Assembly (NCBI GenBank): GCA_049487715.1
Contig: CP150547.1
Location: 434,001 to 498,000 of the forward strand
Direction: 5' to 3'
DNA from: Pycnococcus provasolii
Lineage: Eukaryota; Chlorophyta; Pseudoscourfieldiophyceae; Pseudoscourfieldiales
DNA: 64,000 nucleotides
The position numbers were made by a program, and so were the translations under genes. Below the pieces are notes generated by a model. The model was not told the DNA's origin, searched no databases, and saw nothing but the letters and a program-made list of their open reading frames with translations. This document shows positions 1-8,580 of the stretch, piece after piece. Every line of letters starts with the position of its first letter. The stretch's first letter is position 1.

Positions 1-3000
1 TCAGTCACATGCCTCGCAGCCTTGAAATCGTCACGGTGCTTGATGATACTTTCTTCCTCGTTGTCAGCTAATAACGAATGACGCTCATCTTCGTGATGTC
101 GTTCGCGAAGGCATAGAGAAAGCGGAAAGCAGCTTCTTCGCGAATCTTTGCTGTTAGTATGCCATCGAAGGCGACCAGAATCAGATCGAGATTGTGATAC
201 CGCAAGATGTGCATCTTTGTTTTCATTTTTTGCTCTCTCCTTGTGAGCGAACTTCGCAACAGACTGCGCTGTGATAGCAGCCTTGGCAAGATTCAGCGCA
301 TACCCAGCAGCGTCGCGCACGCGATTCTTGTACATGTCTGTGGTCAACTTCTTCTTGACCTTATCTGGAAGCGAATCATCTTGCACCCCAAACAGGCGAC
401 ATGTCAGCACGTGTACTAGGTCTACATAATGCACATAATCGTCGTGGATGATTCCCGTGAGACAAAGGCGCATCTCAGACTGCATTTTAAGCACATCCGA
501 TATATTGTGATGACTACTTTCGACATCGTCTACGCCAGACTTTCTTTCTTTTTCGTCAAACAGCTTTCCAACTCCAAGCGGTGGCGGTACGTTTGAGAGC
601 AGGTCCACCACATGTTTTGCGTGGATGAACATTGAAGCTGCGGGATCATATCGCATCCAAATCTCCCTAAAAAGAAGCATGTCTTCCTCTGTGATTAATG
701 CATTGGGATCTTGCTCATCGCTTGCCGTTCCGTAATTTTCAAGAACTACCGCAAGGAACAAGTTGAGCATGACGAAGCTGCCCAGCACACCAAATGAGAC
801 GAAGTAATACGGTGCAGTGGGACTGCCACAGTCTCCAGCTGCATTCGAGCACCGCCCAGAGCTCTCCGTGATCATGCAATCGTACATCATACCATTCCAC
901 GCCTCGCCCGTGACAGTACGGAACAGGGTGAGGAGTGCCTGGGGAAAGTTTCGGAAGTTGGTGTGCCGCGTGATAAACTCCTGATCGGTATTCACACGGC
1001 CGAAAAGGTTCACGCCAAGAACGGCATACACAAAGAATAGCAGGAACATTAGCGCACCCACATTAAGCATCGTGGGCAAAGATGCGAAAAGCGTCTCGAA
1101 GAGCACGCGAAGCGTCTTCATACTGCGGACGAGCCGGAGGACACGAATCACTCGGAAGATACGAATCAAACTGGCACCAGCTATGTCCACAAAGAGACTC
1201 ATCAAGCCAACCAATATGATGGAAAAATCAAAGACGTTCCACGGATCTTTGAGGTATCTGCGCATTCCATGTGCGGCGTAGATTTTCAGACATGCCTCAA
1301 AGATGTAAAGGACAGTGCATACCAAATTCGCCACTCGAATAATGTTGTCTAGTTCGGCGCTCTGACCCGCGTGCTGTGTAGCAAGAAATGCTGTGTTCAC
1401 GACCACAACAAACATGATCACGTACTCGAATTTTGGATTGCGAGTAATGCGCAGCACTTTCCCTCGTAGACCAGGGATGTTTTGAAGAGCGTCGTAAGTC
1501 GCTTCGGGCTTTATCTTGCCGAGTTTCTCTCGAATAGCCATCCACTCACGCTGCTGATCCGTTGCGAAAAGATGAGTGTGATTCGCATTCTGTCTCAGCA
1601 CGGCGAAATTGTCGAGGATGATACCGACGAACAGATTAACGAGAAAGAACGAGCCGATGACCATGAATGTGACGAAGTAAAACACAGCACCCTCGTTGGC
1701 ATTCCGTCTAGGCTGGCGATTCGTGCCTGTAACGTCAACACCATTGTACAACACCTCAAGCCACCCCTCAGTGGTGCTCATCTCAAAGAGCGTCAACATC
1801 GCCTTGAGTATGTTATCGAAGTTCGCCTCTCTGTTTAACCACTCGCGAGGTACCATTGTACCATCGCCACCTTCGTCGAATTCGCCTATGCACTCAGCCT
1901 TTCCCGCCACATTTGAATCATTGCAGTATTTGAACCTGCCCATGAAGAAGCTCATACCCAGAATTCCAAAGATGAGCCAGAACAGAAGTGAAACGATGAT
2001 CACATTTGTCATGCCGGGGAATGACGCCAGCAGCGCATTTACGACGATCTTAAGTTCAGGAACACGATTGATCATTCGCAGCGGCCGTAGCACGCGGAAA
2101 ATGCGTACCACCTTAACCCAGCTTAGCGCGTCATCCGAAATGGACCAATTGACGATGCTTGTGATGACGATGAAGAAGTCGAGCAGATTCCACGGATCCG
2201 AGCAGTACGATCCTGGTTCGCCGATCATAGAGTACGCCGTTGCCTTCAACAAAAATTCCACGATGAAAGCAATCGTCATGACTTTATCGAGGACTTGCAG
2301 AACATCAAGAGCGGGTCCACCGCTGTCTGTCAATTCAGGCGACTCGATCGCCATGGCTATACTTGAGACACAGATGAGGGCCAAGACGCTGCGGTCAAAC
2401 AGTGTATGAACCACGACATTGTAGCAGAATCGCCTCAATGGATGCCCTCGACCGAATAGCCAGAAAGATGCGTATTCAAAGTCTTCCAGCCTTGGGTGCT
2501 TATTGAGATCCTGCCCTTGCTCCTGCTCCATCCGAATTTTCGGTCGTACGTACTCCCCAGTTTCACGGAAGATACGTGCACGGACGGCATTTTGCTTCCA
2601 AATCTTCCCAATGCGGCGAAGCTTTCGCTCACTCTGGCTCCCGAAGAAAAGCCTTTTCATCTTCTGGTAAAAGACAATCATCTCGCCTACCCATACGCTG
2701 CGTCGACGAACCCGATTCCTTTCATTTCCTTGCTCTGCATTTTCACCCAAGGCTTCCCTCATACGGCGAGGTGTGGTGTTCTCCTCTGTGTCCAGTGCAG
2801 TGTGTTCCAAACTCTCTACCGTACCACTTTCTCCCCCTTCATCACGTTCGCGTGCCTTCCGCTCTCTTTGCTCCTTCAACGCCTGCTTTCGCTTCTTACG
2901 AGCTTGCTCATCCTGTTCCATTTCAATGCGATGCGCTGCAAAGGAATTGAGGAGGATGGCGATGAACAGATTCACGACGACAAAGTTGCCAATCACAACA

Positions 3001-5366
3001 AGCGACACGAAGTAAAGCGCCGAGGCTTTTCCAACGCTTCTCATCCCGTCGTGCATGACAACCGGCCAATCCTCGCCGGTGAGCACCTGAAACACAGTGA
3101 CAGCACTCCATAGTAGGCTGTCGAAGTTTGATCGTGGAATCTCGCCATCTTCGAATACGAATCTTCCTCCAAAGATTTGCATTCCCATTAGCGAGTAGAT
3201 TAAGACGAGCAGACACACAATGATTGAGAAATTGCCGAGTTCAGCTAGTGTTTTCAGCATAGTATTGATGAACATGCGCAGACTCTTCCATGTTCTGGCA
3301 AGTTTTAGAATCCGCAGTATGCGAAACGTGCGCAGCGCGGAAAGGGAACCAGAGCTCAAAACGACAATTTCCACGATCGAGATCGTGTTGACGATGGCAT
3401 CGAACGTGTTGAAAGCCTCGTTGAAGTACACCTTGACACCCAATCCTACCATTTTAATAACCATCTCGACAACAAAGTAGAGTGCCAGGATTGAGTTGAT
3501 CCACTCGAGCGTTAGCTGGTAGATCTCGCTCATCCCATCGTACTCCATCGATAACACCAGAGTATTCAATAAAATTGCAGCCGTACTTAGGTACACAAAC
3601 CATTTTCTGGATAATATCCAGATACATGCACGCCTGATTGCATTCGTACGCACGGTATCCGATTCCATCAAGTGTCTCGGATATGCGAAAGAAACGTGCG
3701 ATTTGAGCCCTGGTTTCGCAACGAACGAATGAGTTTTGAATTTCCGGAAATTCTCGAAATCGTTGCTGATTGTCTCGATGGACTCTTTCACATTGCGCCG
3801 AGTGGCTGCATCGCTCGTCTTAGCCTCTTTGATGCTTCTGGCCATCAAAGCTTGAAACTGCTCTGCGCCTCCAAGCGTTTCACCTTGGTCTTTATCTCTG
3901 GGCGATACCTCGGTTATAGAATTTAGCTGACTTCCTGGCACAGTGTCCGCTCGCTTGAGAGCTACATTCGCATGCGTGTCACCACTTGCTTGATCATCCT
4001 CGACATCAAATTTGAACCCACTCTTCTCGGAATCACTCAAACGCCCACCTGCTTTATCTCCACCAAAGCCATCTGTCGTCACCACTTCGATTAAATCGAC
4101 GTCGCTGGCATCTGCGACACCTTTTCGACTTTTTCTCTCCTCATCTTCGCCATCAGCGCGAGGCGACTCCAGAGGTGATTCGATAGCGTCCACTGTCAAA
4201 TTAGCGAGTGCTTCTCCAGGATTCTTGTTGTTGGACCCGTCTGGTTCGTGCTCATAGATATTGGAGATGACCGCGAGCGCGAGATTCACGACGAAGAAAG
4301 ACCCGATGAAAACCAGAAGAATAAAGTACAGACTAGCAAATTTGGTGGTGGCGTCCATCGACATGTACATGATGTCGGTCCACTGCTCGAGCGTGATGCA
4401 CTGGAAGATGGTGAGCGTCGCAATGCCGAGGTTGTCGAACGACACGAGACCATACTCTGGGTTCTCGCGATTCTCACAAGCGTAGTTGCTGGGACAGTGC
4501 GGCCCATGCCCGTAAGCCGTGTTGGAGTCCACGGAGCAGACGAGTTCGCTTTCGCCGTTCCTCCACGTCAAGATCTCAGGTGGCGGTGATGTGACATTTG
4601 CACCCACCGGAGAGCCGACGTACACACATCGTCTCTTGAGCACGCCGCCGAAGGCGCTCACGGCGAAGATGCCAAATACAGTGAACACGAAGCAGCACAG
4701 AACGAGCACGTGTCCCATGAGTGGAATCGCCTCGAGCATGGTGGTAACGAGCTTGCGCAGGCCGGGAAGGACGGCTATGGTGCGCAGCGGACGGAAGACG
4801 CGGAGCGTGCGCATAGCTGACAGGTTCGAGCCGTCGAGGCCTGGAATGTAGATGAAGAAGCCGGAGACGACGACGACGAAGTCGACCAAGTTCCAGTTGT
4901 CTGAGAGGTACCTGAAGATTCCAAGTGCGGTGATTTTGAGTACAGCCTCGAGCGTGAAAAGCACGAGGAACACGATGTCCACCTTCTCCAAAAACTGATT
5001 TCTCTTGCCCTGGCCCTCGAAGTCCTTTGCGTCGTAGGCGCTCAGGCTCACGCAGTTAAGGAAGATGACGAAGAGAACCAAGTTCTCAAATACGTGGGCC
5101 TGCGTTATCACGCGACACCATCGCACGACCGCGTGCTTCGCCTCTGAGGGAAGTGGCAAAGATTTATCGCCGTTGCTGTCAAGACTCTCGTCGTTCGCTA
5201 GTGACTCCTCTTTCTCTTTTCGGTGTAAGTGTTCCTTGACGAATGTCGGCAGCCATGCAAGTCGCTTTTCCCATGCAAGGCGCTGATTGCCCTCCGTATC
5301 AACTTTGTTCTTTTTTCTTCTCTTCCCGTGCGCGCGCGAACGATAGTAGAGCTTCGCGAAAGGCAT
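1..5366 (-). CDS. four-domain voltage-gated Ca2+ channel alpha-1 subunit, 3' end cut by window
   Basis: A single open frame runs from the ATG at 5366 to the window edge, about 1,788 codons, with no intron. It holds four repeats of six membrane segments. Each S4 helix shows regularly spaced arginines: domain I RTLRVFRPLRTI near 4830, II RTFRILRILK near 3330, III VRIFRVLRPLR near 2090, IV RIFRVIRVLRLVR near 1150. The pore loops read CITLEQW (I), TGEDW (II), STTEGW (III) and TGEAW (IV), so the selectivity ring is EEEE, as in Ca2+ rather than Na+ channels. After domain IV the sequence EIWMRYDP followed by PPPLGVGKL (690-580) matches the EF-hand/pre-IQ region of CaV channels. It therefore probably carries Ca2+ across the plasma or flagellar membrane. 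The extreme C-terminus lies outside the window. Confidence 0.93.
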   Translation of the reverse strand, partial: MPFAKLYYRSRAHGKRRKKNKVDTEGNQRLAWEKRLAWLPTFVKEHLHRKEKEESLANDESLDSNGDKSLPLPSEAKHAVVRWCRVITQAHVFENLVLFVIFLNCVSLSAYDAKDFEGQGKRNQFLEKVDIVFLVLFTLEAVLKITALGIFRYLSDNWNLVDFVVVVSGFFIYIPGLDGSNLSAMRTLRVFRPLRTIAVLPGLRKLVTTMLEAIPLMGHVLVLCCFVFTVFGIFAVSAFGGVLKRRCVYVGSPVGANVTSPPPEILTWRNGESELVCSVDSNTAYGHGPHCPSNYACENRENPEYGLVSFDNLGIATLTIFQCITLEQWTDIMYMSMDATTKFASLYFILLVFIGSFFVVNLALAVISNIYEHEPDGSNNKNPGEALANLTVDAIESPLESPRADGEDEERKSRKGVADASDVDLIEVVTTDGFGGDKAGGRLSDSEKSGFKFDVEDDQASGDTHANVALKRADTVPGSQLNSITEVSPRDKDQGETLGGAEQFQALMARSIKEAKTSDAATRRNVKESIETISNDFENFRKFKTHSFVAKPGLKSHVSFAYPRHLMESDTVRTNAIRRACIWILSRKWFVYLSTAAILLNTLVLSMEYDGMSEIYQLTLEWINSILALYFVVEMVIKMVGLGVKVYFNEAFNTFDAIVNTISIVEIVVLSSGSLSALRTFRILRILKLARTWKSLRMFINTMLKTLAELGNFSIIVCLLVLIYSLMGMQIFGGRFVFEDGEIPRSNFDSLLWSAVTVFQVLTGEDWPVVMHDGMRSVGKASALYFVSLVVIGNFVVVNLFIAILLNSFAAHRIEMEQDEQARKKRKQALKEQRERKARERDEGGESGTVESLEHTALDTEENTTPRRMREALGENAEQGNERNRVRRRSVWVGEMIVFYQKMKRLFFGSQSERKLRRIGKIWKQNAVRARIFRETGEYVRPKIRMEQEQGQDLNKHPRLEDFEYASFWLFGRGHPLRRFCYNVVVHTLFDRSVLALICVSSIAMAIESPELTDSGGPALDVLQVLDKVMTIAFIVEFLLKATAYSMIGEPGSYCSDPWNLLDFFIVITSIVNWSISDDALSWVKVVRIFRVLRPLRMINRVPELKIVVNALLASFPGMTNVIIVSLLFWLIFGILGMSFFMGRFKYCNDSNVAGKAECIGEFDEGGDGTMVPREWLNREANFDNILKAMLTLFEMSTTEGWLEVLYNGVDVTGTNRQPRRNANEGAVFYFVTFMVIGSFFLVNLFVGIILDNFAVLRQNANHTHLFATDQQREWMAIREKLGKIKPEATYDALQNIPGLRGKVLRITRNPKFEYVIMFVVVVNTAFLATQHAGQSAELDNIIRVANLVCTVLYIFEACLKIYAAHGMRRYLKDPWNVFDFSIILVGLMSLFVDIAGASLIRIFRVIRVLRLVRSMKTLRVLFETLFASLPTMLNVGALMFLLFFVYAVLGVNLFGRVNTDQEFITRHTNFRNFPQALLTLFRTVTGEAWNGMMYDCMITESSGRCSNAAGDCGSPTAPYYFVSFGVLGSFVMLNLFLAVVLENYGTASDEQDPNALITEEDMLLFREIWMRYDPAASMFIHAKHVVDLLSNVPPPLGVGKLFDEKERKSGVDDVESSHHNISDVLKMQSEMRLCLTGIIHDDYVHYVDLVHVLTCRLFGVQDDSLPDKVKKKLTTDMYKNRVRDAAGYALNLAKAAITAQSVAKFAHKERAKNENKDAHLAVSQSRSDSGRLRWHTNSKDSRRSCFPLSLCLRERHHEDERHSLLADNEEESIIKHRDDFKAARHVT

Positions 5367-5999
5367 GGTGCGCCCACTGCTCACTCCCTCGTGTGTTGTG
5401 TCGTCGCACGTGCCAACAGGGCGGCCGGTGGAGCGGAGTGGAGAGGCGGAGTTTAGTTTGCTAAAAGCGTGCGTGGGTAGCCCCGCCGCCGAGTGAGTGC
5501 TCGAGCGAGGGGAGGGGAGGGAACCCCTGGCACCTGGGGGGAGGGAAACATTGCATTGCACACCGTCAATGGACGAGTTCACGCACGAGCAGTGCAGTGC
5601 ACTGATCAGCTGATCAGGACAACGAACTCTTGTATAAAAAAGCAGGTTGACGTGATTAGGACGGAGGATAGACTAGCGTCCTATGATACTACTCTATCCT
5701 CCTCTCCTGCAATAGCGCCAGGTGGGCACTAATGCTGCGGACACCGCATAGACTTGGATGATAGCGTCACTTGCCAATCATCTCTCGCACACCTTTACCA
5801 TACGTCCATACCCCTAACTCGCAATCGCCCTCGCGCACAGGGGGAGCTCCCTTGGCCCTTGGGCGAGCACCTTGCAATCGGTCTGGGTTCTGTGATGTCA
5901 CACCCTTGGGACTTATTAGGGGTTTGCCTAAGGTAATAGCCGCCGCCCTGTGCCCCCCAAGGGGCAACGACCTCTTTTCCCTCGTCCACTTTCCGTTTC
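5367..5999. promoter_or_regulatory. divergent intergenic region between the Ca2+ channel and translin genes
   Basis: No coding sequence is visible in these 633 bp. The region lies head-to-head between two start codons, so it should hold both promoters. It contains overlapping palindromes around 5590-5616 and a 9-bp inverted repeat, GGAGGATAG at 5663-5671 with CTATCCTCC at 5694-5702. Confidence 0.5.
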
Positions 6000-6896
6000 A
6001 TGCAAGCACTCCTGTGGCGTCGCGTCTCCTTCGCCTCTCGCACCATCTGCTCGATACCAAACCGCGCCTCCACGACTCTACGCGCTCCGGCACTACTCTA
6101 TATGGCGGCACGACCATCGTCCGCACGTAAGCGGGAGCGTCCGTGGTCGTCCGCGGCGGGAGCAGGTGACACCACTACGGTGCTTGACGCCTCGTCGTTC
6201 GCGATGATGGTCGACACGTACACCCTTCTCGATGAAATGCGTGAACGCGTGATTAAACGGTCACGAGATGTACAAAAACTAGCGAAACAGAGTATTTACA
6301 GCTCGCTACGAGCAGACAATGACAAGGCGGGAAAACAAATCGAACAAGCCATGTCTGCAGCTACAGAACTCTTGCCAATAATAAACGACGCGGCAAAACA
6401 CACAGGCGGGATGCCGTTCCTTCGGATGGGATCGTACTCCAACGCGCTTGAAGAACTCGCTGAGGGCATGATACTCGCACACTTCATCAAGCACGGGAAA
6501 GTCGCATCCCCGAAAGAGCTCAACGAGCTGTTCGCGATCAACGCAAACAAGGATAAAGTGGCGGCCGTCGAGCTTACCAGCGAAGAATATTTAGGTGGCC
6601 TCTTGGACTTCACTGGCGAGCTGCAGAGATACTCAATTGCGCGGGCTACGGACCGTGACGTTGAAGCCGTGGCGCTCTGCCGCGACGCATGCGATCAAAT
6701 TTTTGGTCAGATGCTGAACTTCGACCTTCGCAACGGGAGCCTTCGCAAGAAGTTTGACAGTTTGAAGTACACGCTGAAGAAGATGGAGGCGACTATGTAC
6801 GAGTTATCTCTGAGCGGTAGCGCCGCCGGACTCGCGACTGCGGCGCATGCGAAGGAAGGCGGTGGCGGTGGTGAGGAGGCTGACGGGAACGAGTAG
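6000..6896 (+). CDS. translin/TRAX family protein
   Basis: The 298-residue protein has the all-helical translin fold signature. Diagnostic stretches are LAEGMILAHFIKHG in the middle, EEYLGGLLDFTGELQRYS around residues 198-215, and NGSLRKKFDSLKYTLKKMEA followed by MYELSLSG near the end. Translin and TRAX form the C3PO complex, which binds and cuts single-stranded RNA. The C-terminal part looks more like translin, while the acidic residues of the EELAEG helix and the D of LLDFTGEL are compatible with a TRAX-type catalytic site, so I do not choose between them. The first 34 residues are basic and Ser/Ala-rich and may be an organelle-targeting peptide. An internal ATG at 6102 is an alternative start. 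Confidence 0.87.
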   Translation: MQALLWRRVSFASRTICSIPNRASTTLRAPALLYMAARPSSARKRERPWSSAAGAGDTTTVLDASSFAMMVDTYTLLDEMRERVIKRSRDVQKLAKQSIYSSLRADNDKAGKQIEQAMSAATELLPIINDAAKHTGGMPFLRMGSYSNALEELAEGMILAHFIKHGKVASPKELNELFAINANKDKVAAVELTSEEYLGGLLDFTGELQRYSIARATDRDVEAVALCRDACDQIFGQMLNFDLRNGSLRKKFDSLKYTLKKMEATMYELSLSGSAAGLATAAHAKEGGGGGEEADGNE

Positions 6897-7068
6897 GCTG
6901 TAGAGTAGTACTACACATCAGTTTGCCTTGTGCGATTAGGGGTTGGGTTTGACAACGGCCCCGGTTCCGGGTCCCCCTTCCTTCTTTGACTTGCGCCTTC
7001 CTCGTACCTTTTTTTCCCTCGCAGCAAGACGCGTCACTCTTCCCGCAACGCCACACAACACGTCGGGC

Positions 7069-8520
7069 ATGAGCGACGCGGAGCAAGAGCGCGCGCAAAC
7101 GCAAGCGTCGACGGGTTCCTCGTGGCGCTCGTCGTTGTACCGCACGTACTACACGCTGAAAAATACGCTCATGGACCCAATCGAACACATCACCACCACG
7201 TCAGCTGCACACATCGTCGGGGACATACACGTGCTCGGCACTCCGTTCCGCGTACCGAATAGAACGACACAGGAACAGGCACAGCAGCTGCCGCCGCGCT
7301 TACTAGCGGCATGGTCAACGAAATTGACGTGGTGCACCTACAGACATGGATTTCCAACCATCGAAACACTCACCACGGATGCGGGATGGGGTTGCACCAT
7401 CAGGTCCGCGCAGATGCTAATAGCGCACGTCCTGCTCTCTCGTTGTCCCGGAACGGCGCAACAAATACAGCAGAGAACCGCGTGGTTCGACGATACCAAA
7501 GCAACGGATGCGCCGCTCTCTTTACACTCGCTCTGCAGGAGAGGGCAGCTGCAACCTGGGCAGTGGGCAGGACCAAGGGCGGTGTGTGCCGCGGTTCAAC
7601 GGTGCCTCGTAGCCATTGCCGAAGACGTCCCAGGCAGCGGTGTACCAGGGTGCCACGTGCTTAGCATCGACGGTGGTATACCAACGCTCAGAGTCGTGGA
7701 GGTGAAAGCACGCATACGCGAAGGTGCGGGATTACTGCTGCTCGTGCCGCTCATGCTCGGGATGGGAAACGTCGTGAACGAAACGTACCTTCCCGCTCTT
7801 GCTACGAGCCTGAGTCTAGCCCAGAGCGTTGGCGCCGTCGGTGGACGTGGAGGCTCGAGTCTGTACTTTGCGGGCTGTGCGTGGTCAGATCCCACGTACG
7901 CGCCACCGCCACCGCCGCCTCCACCTCCGCCGTCCACTCAGCCGCAAACATCGGATGAAGACGAGCCAGAAGCGCCAACGTCGAGTGTGGCAGCGGCAAG
8001 CGCCGCTGCGGTAGAACTCGCAACCGCAGCCATCGACATGAGCACAAACGCCGCGTCCTACACGCTCGCAGCGAGCGCAAGTGCCGCGTCCTACACACTA
8101 AGTGCGGCGCGATCAGCGGTGGAATACGCGACGGCTGGTGGAACAGCCACGGCTGCGTCCGCAGTGCCGCTTCCAGGCGCGCCCACGCCCGGGGCTGCCC
8201 TCGAACTTCTGTACCTAGATCCGCACACACTTCACGCTTGTGTCGTCGGAGATACCGAAGACTTCATGTTACCGCCGACGCCAGCACCGAAGCGCCTGCG
8301 CGCGGCACGTTCGCTCAACCCAAGCATATCGCTGGGCTTCTATGTGCGCGACGAGTCTGACTTGGCGAATTTGGTTGAGCGACTCGATCGACGAATCGTG
8401 ACTGTCGTTGACAGTGATGCGAATGAAAGGGATCCTTCATCGTCGCTTCTAAGCGAAGACGAAGGGGGCGTTGATGCCAACGACGACGACGACGACGACG
8501 ACGACTTTGTACTTGTGTAA
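7069..8520 (+). CDS. ATG4: ATG4 cysteine protease (autophagy)
   Basis: ATG4 trims the ATG8 precursor and later releases lipidated ATG8 from membranes. The peptidase C54 signature DAGWGCTIRSAQM places the catalytic Cys at residue 109. The partner Asp and His are in LDPHT (residues 384 and 386), and LLLVPLMLGM and GRGGSSLYFAGC fit the core between them. The usual core is interrupted by a poly-Pro run and an Ala-rich stretch (residues about 280-365). The protein ends in an Asp run followed by FVLV, which resembles an ATG8-interacting motif. Start chosen: the first in-frame ATG is 7069, because the open frame upstream has only non-ATG codons and would nearly abut the translin gene. The 483-residue length is usual for the family. 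It converges on the kinesin gene 60 bp downstream. Confidence 0.94.
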   Translation: MSDAEQERAQTQASTGSSWRSSLYRTYYTLKNTLMDPIEHITTTSAAHIVGDIHVLGTPFRVPNRTTQEQAQQLPPRLLAAWSTKLTWCTYRHGFPTIETLTTDAGWGCTIRSAQMLIAHVLLSRCPGTAQQIQQRTAWFDDTKATDAPLSLHSLCRRGQLQPGQWAGPRAVCAAVQRCLVAIAEDVPGSGVPGCHVLSIDGGIPTLRVVEVKARIREGAGLLLLVPLMLGMGNVVNETYLPALATSLSLAQSVGAVGGRGGSSLYFAGCAWSDPTYAPPPPPPPPPPSTQPQTSDEDEPEAPTSSVAAASAAAVELATAAIDMSTNAASYTLAASASAASYTLSAARSAVEYATAGGTATAASAVPLPGAPTPGAALELLYLDPHTLHACVVGDTEDFMLPPTPAPKRLRAARSLNPSISLGFYVRDESDLANLVERLDRRIVTVVDSDANERDPSSSLLSEDEGGVDANDDDDDDDDFVLV

Positions 8521-8580
8521 TGCAGTTGACTTTTACTTCATGCAAAAAAACATGGGAAACTTTCTTCGTTTTGTAGTTTG

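Noticed and set aside
1696-2409. 237-residue plus-strand open frame over the channel gene
   Set aside because: It is antisense to domain III, whose S4 and pore motifs are clear on the minus strand.
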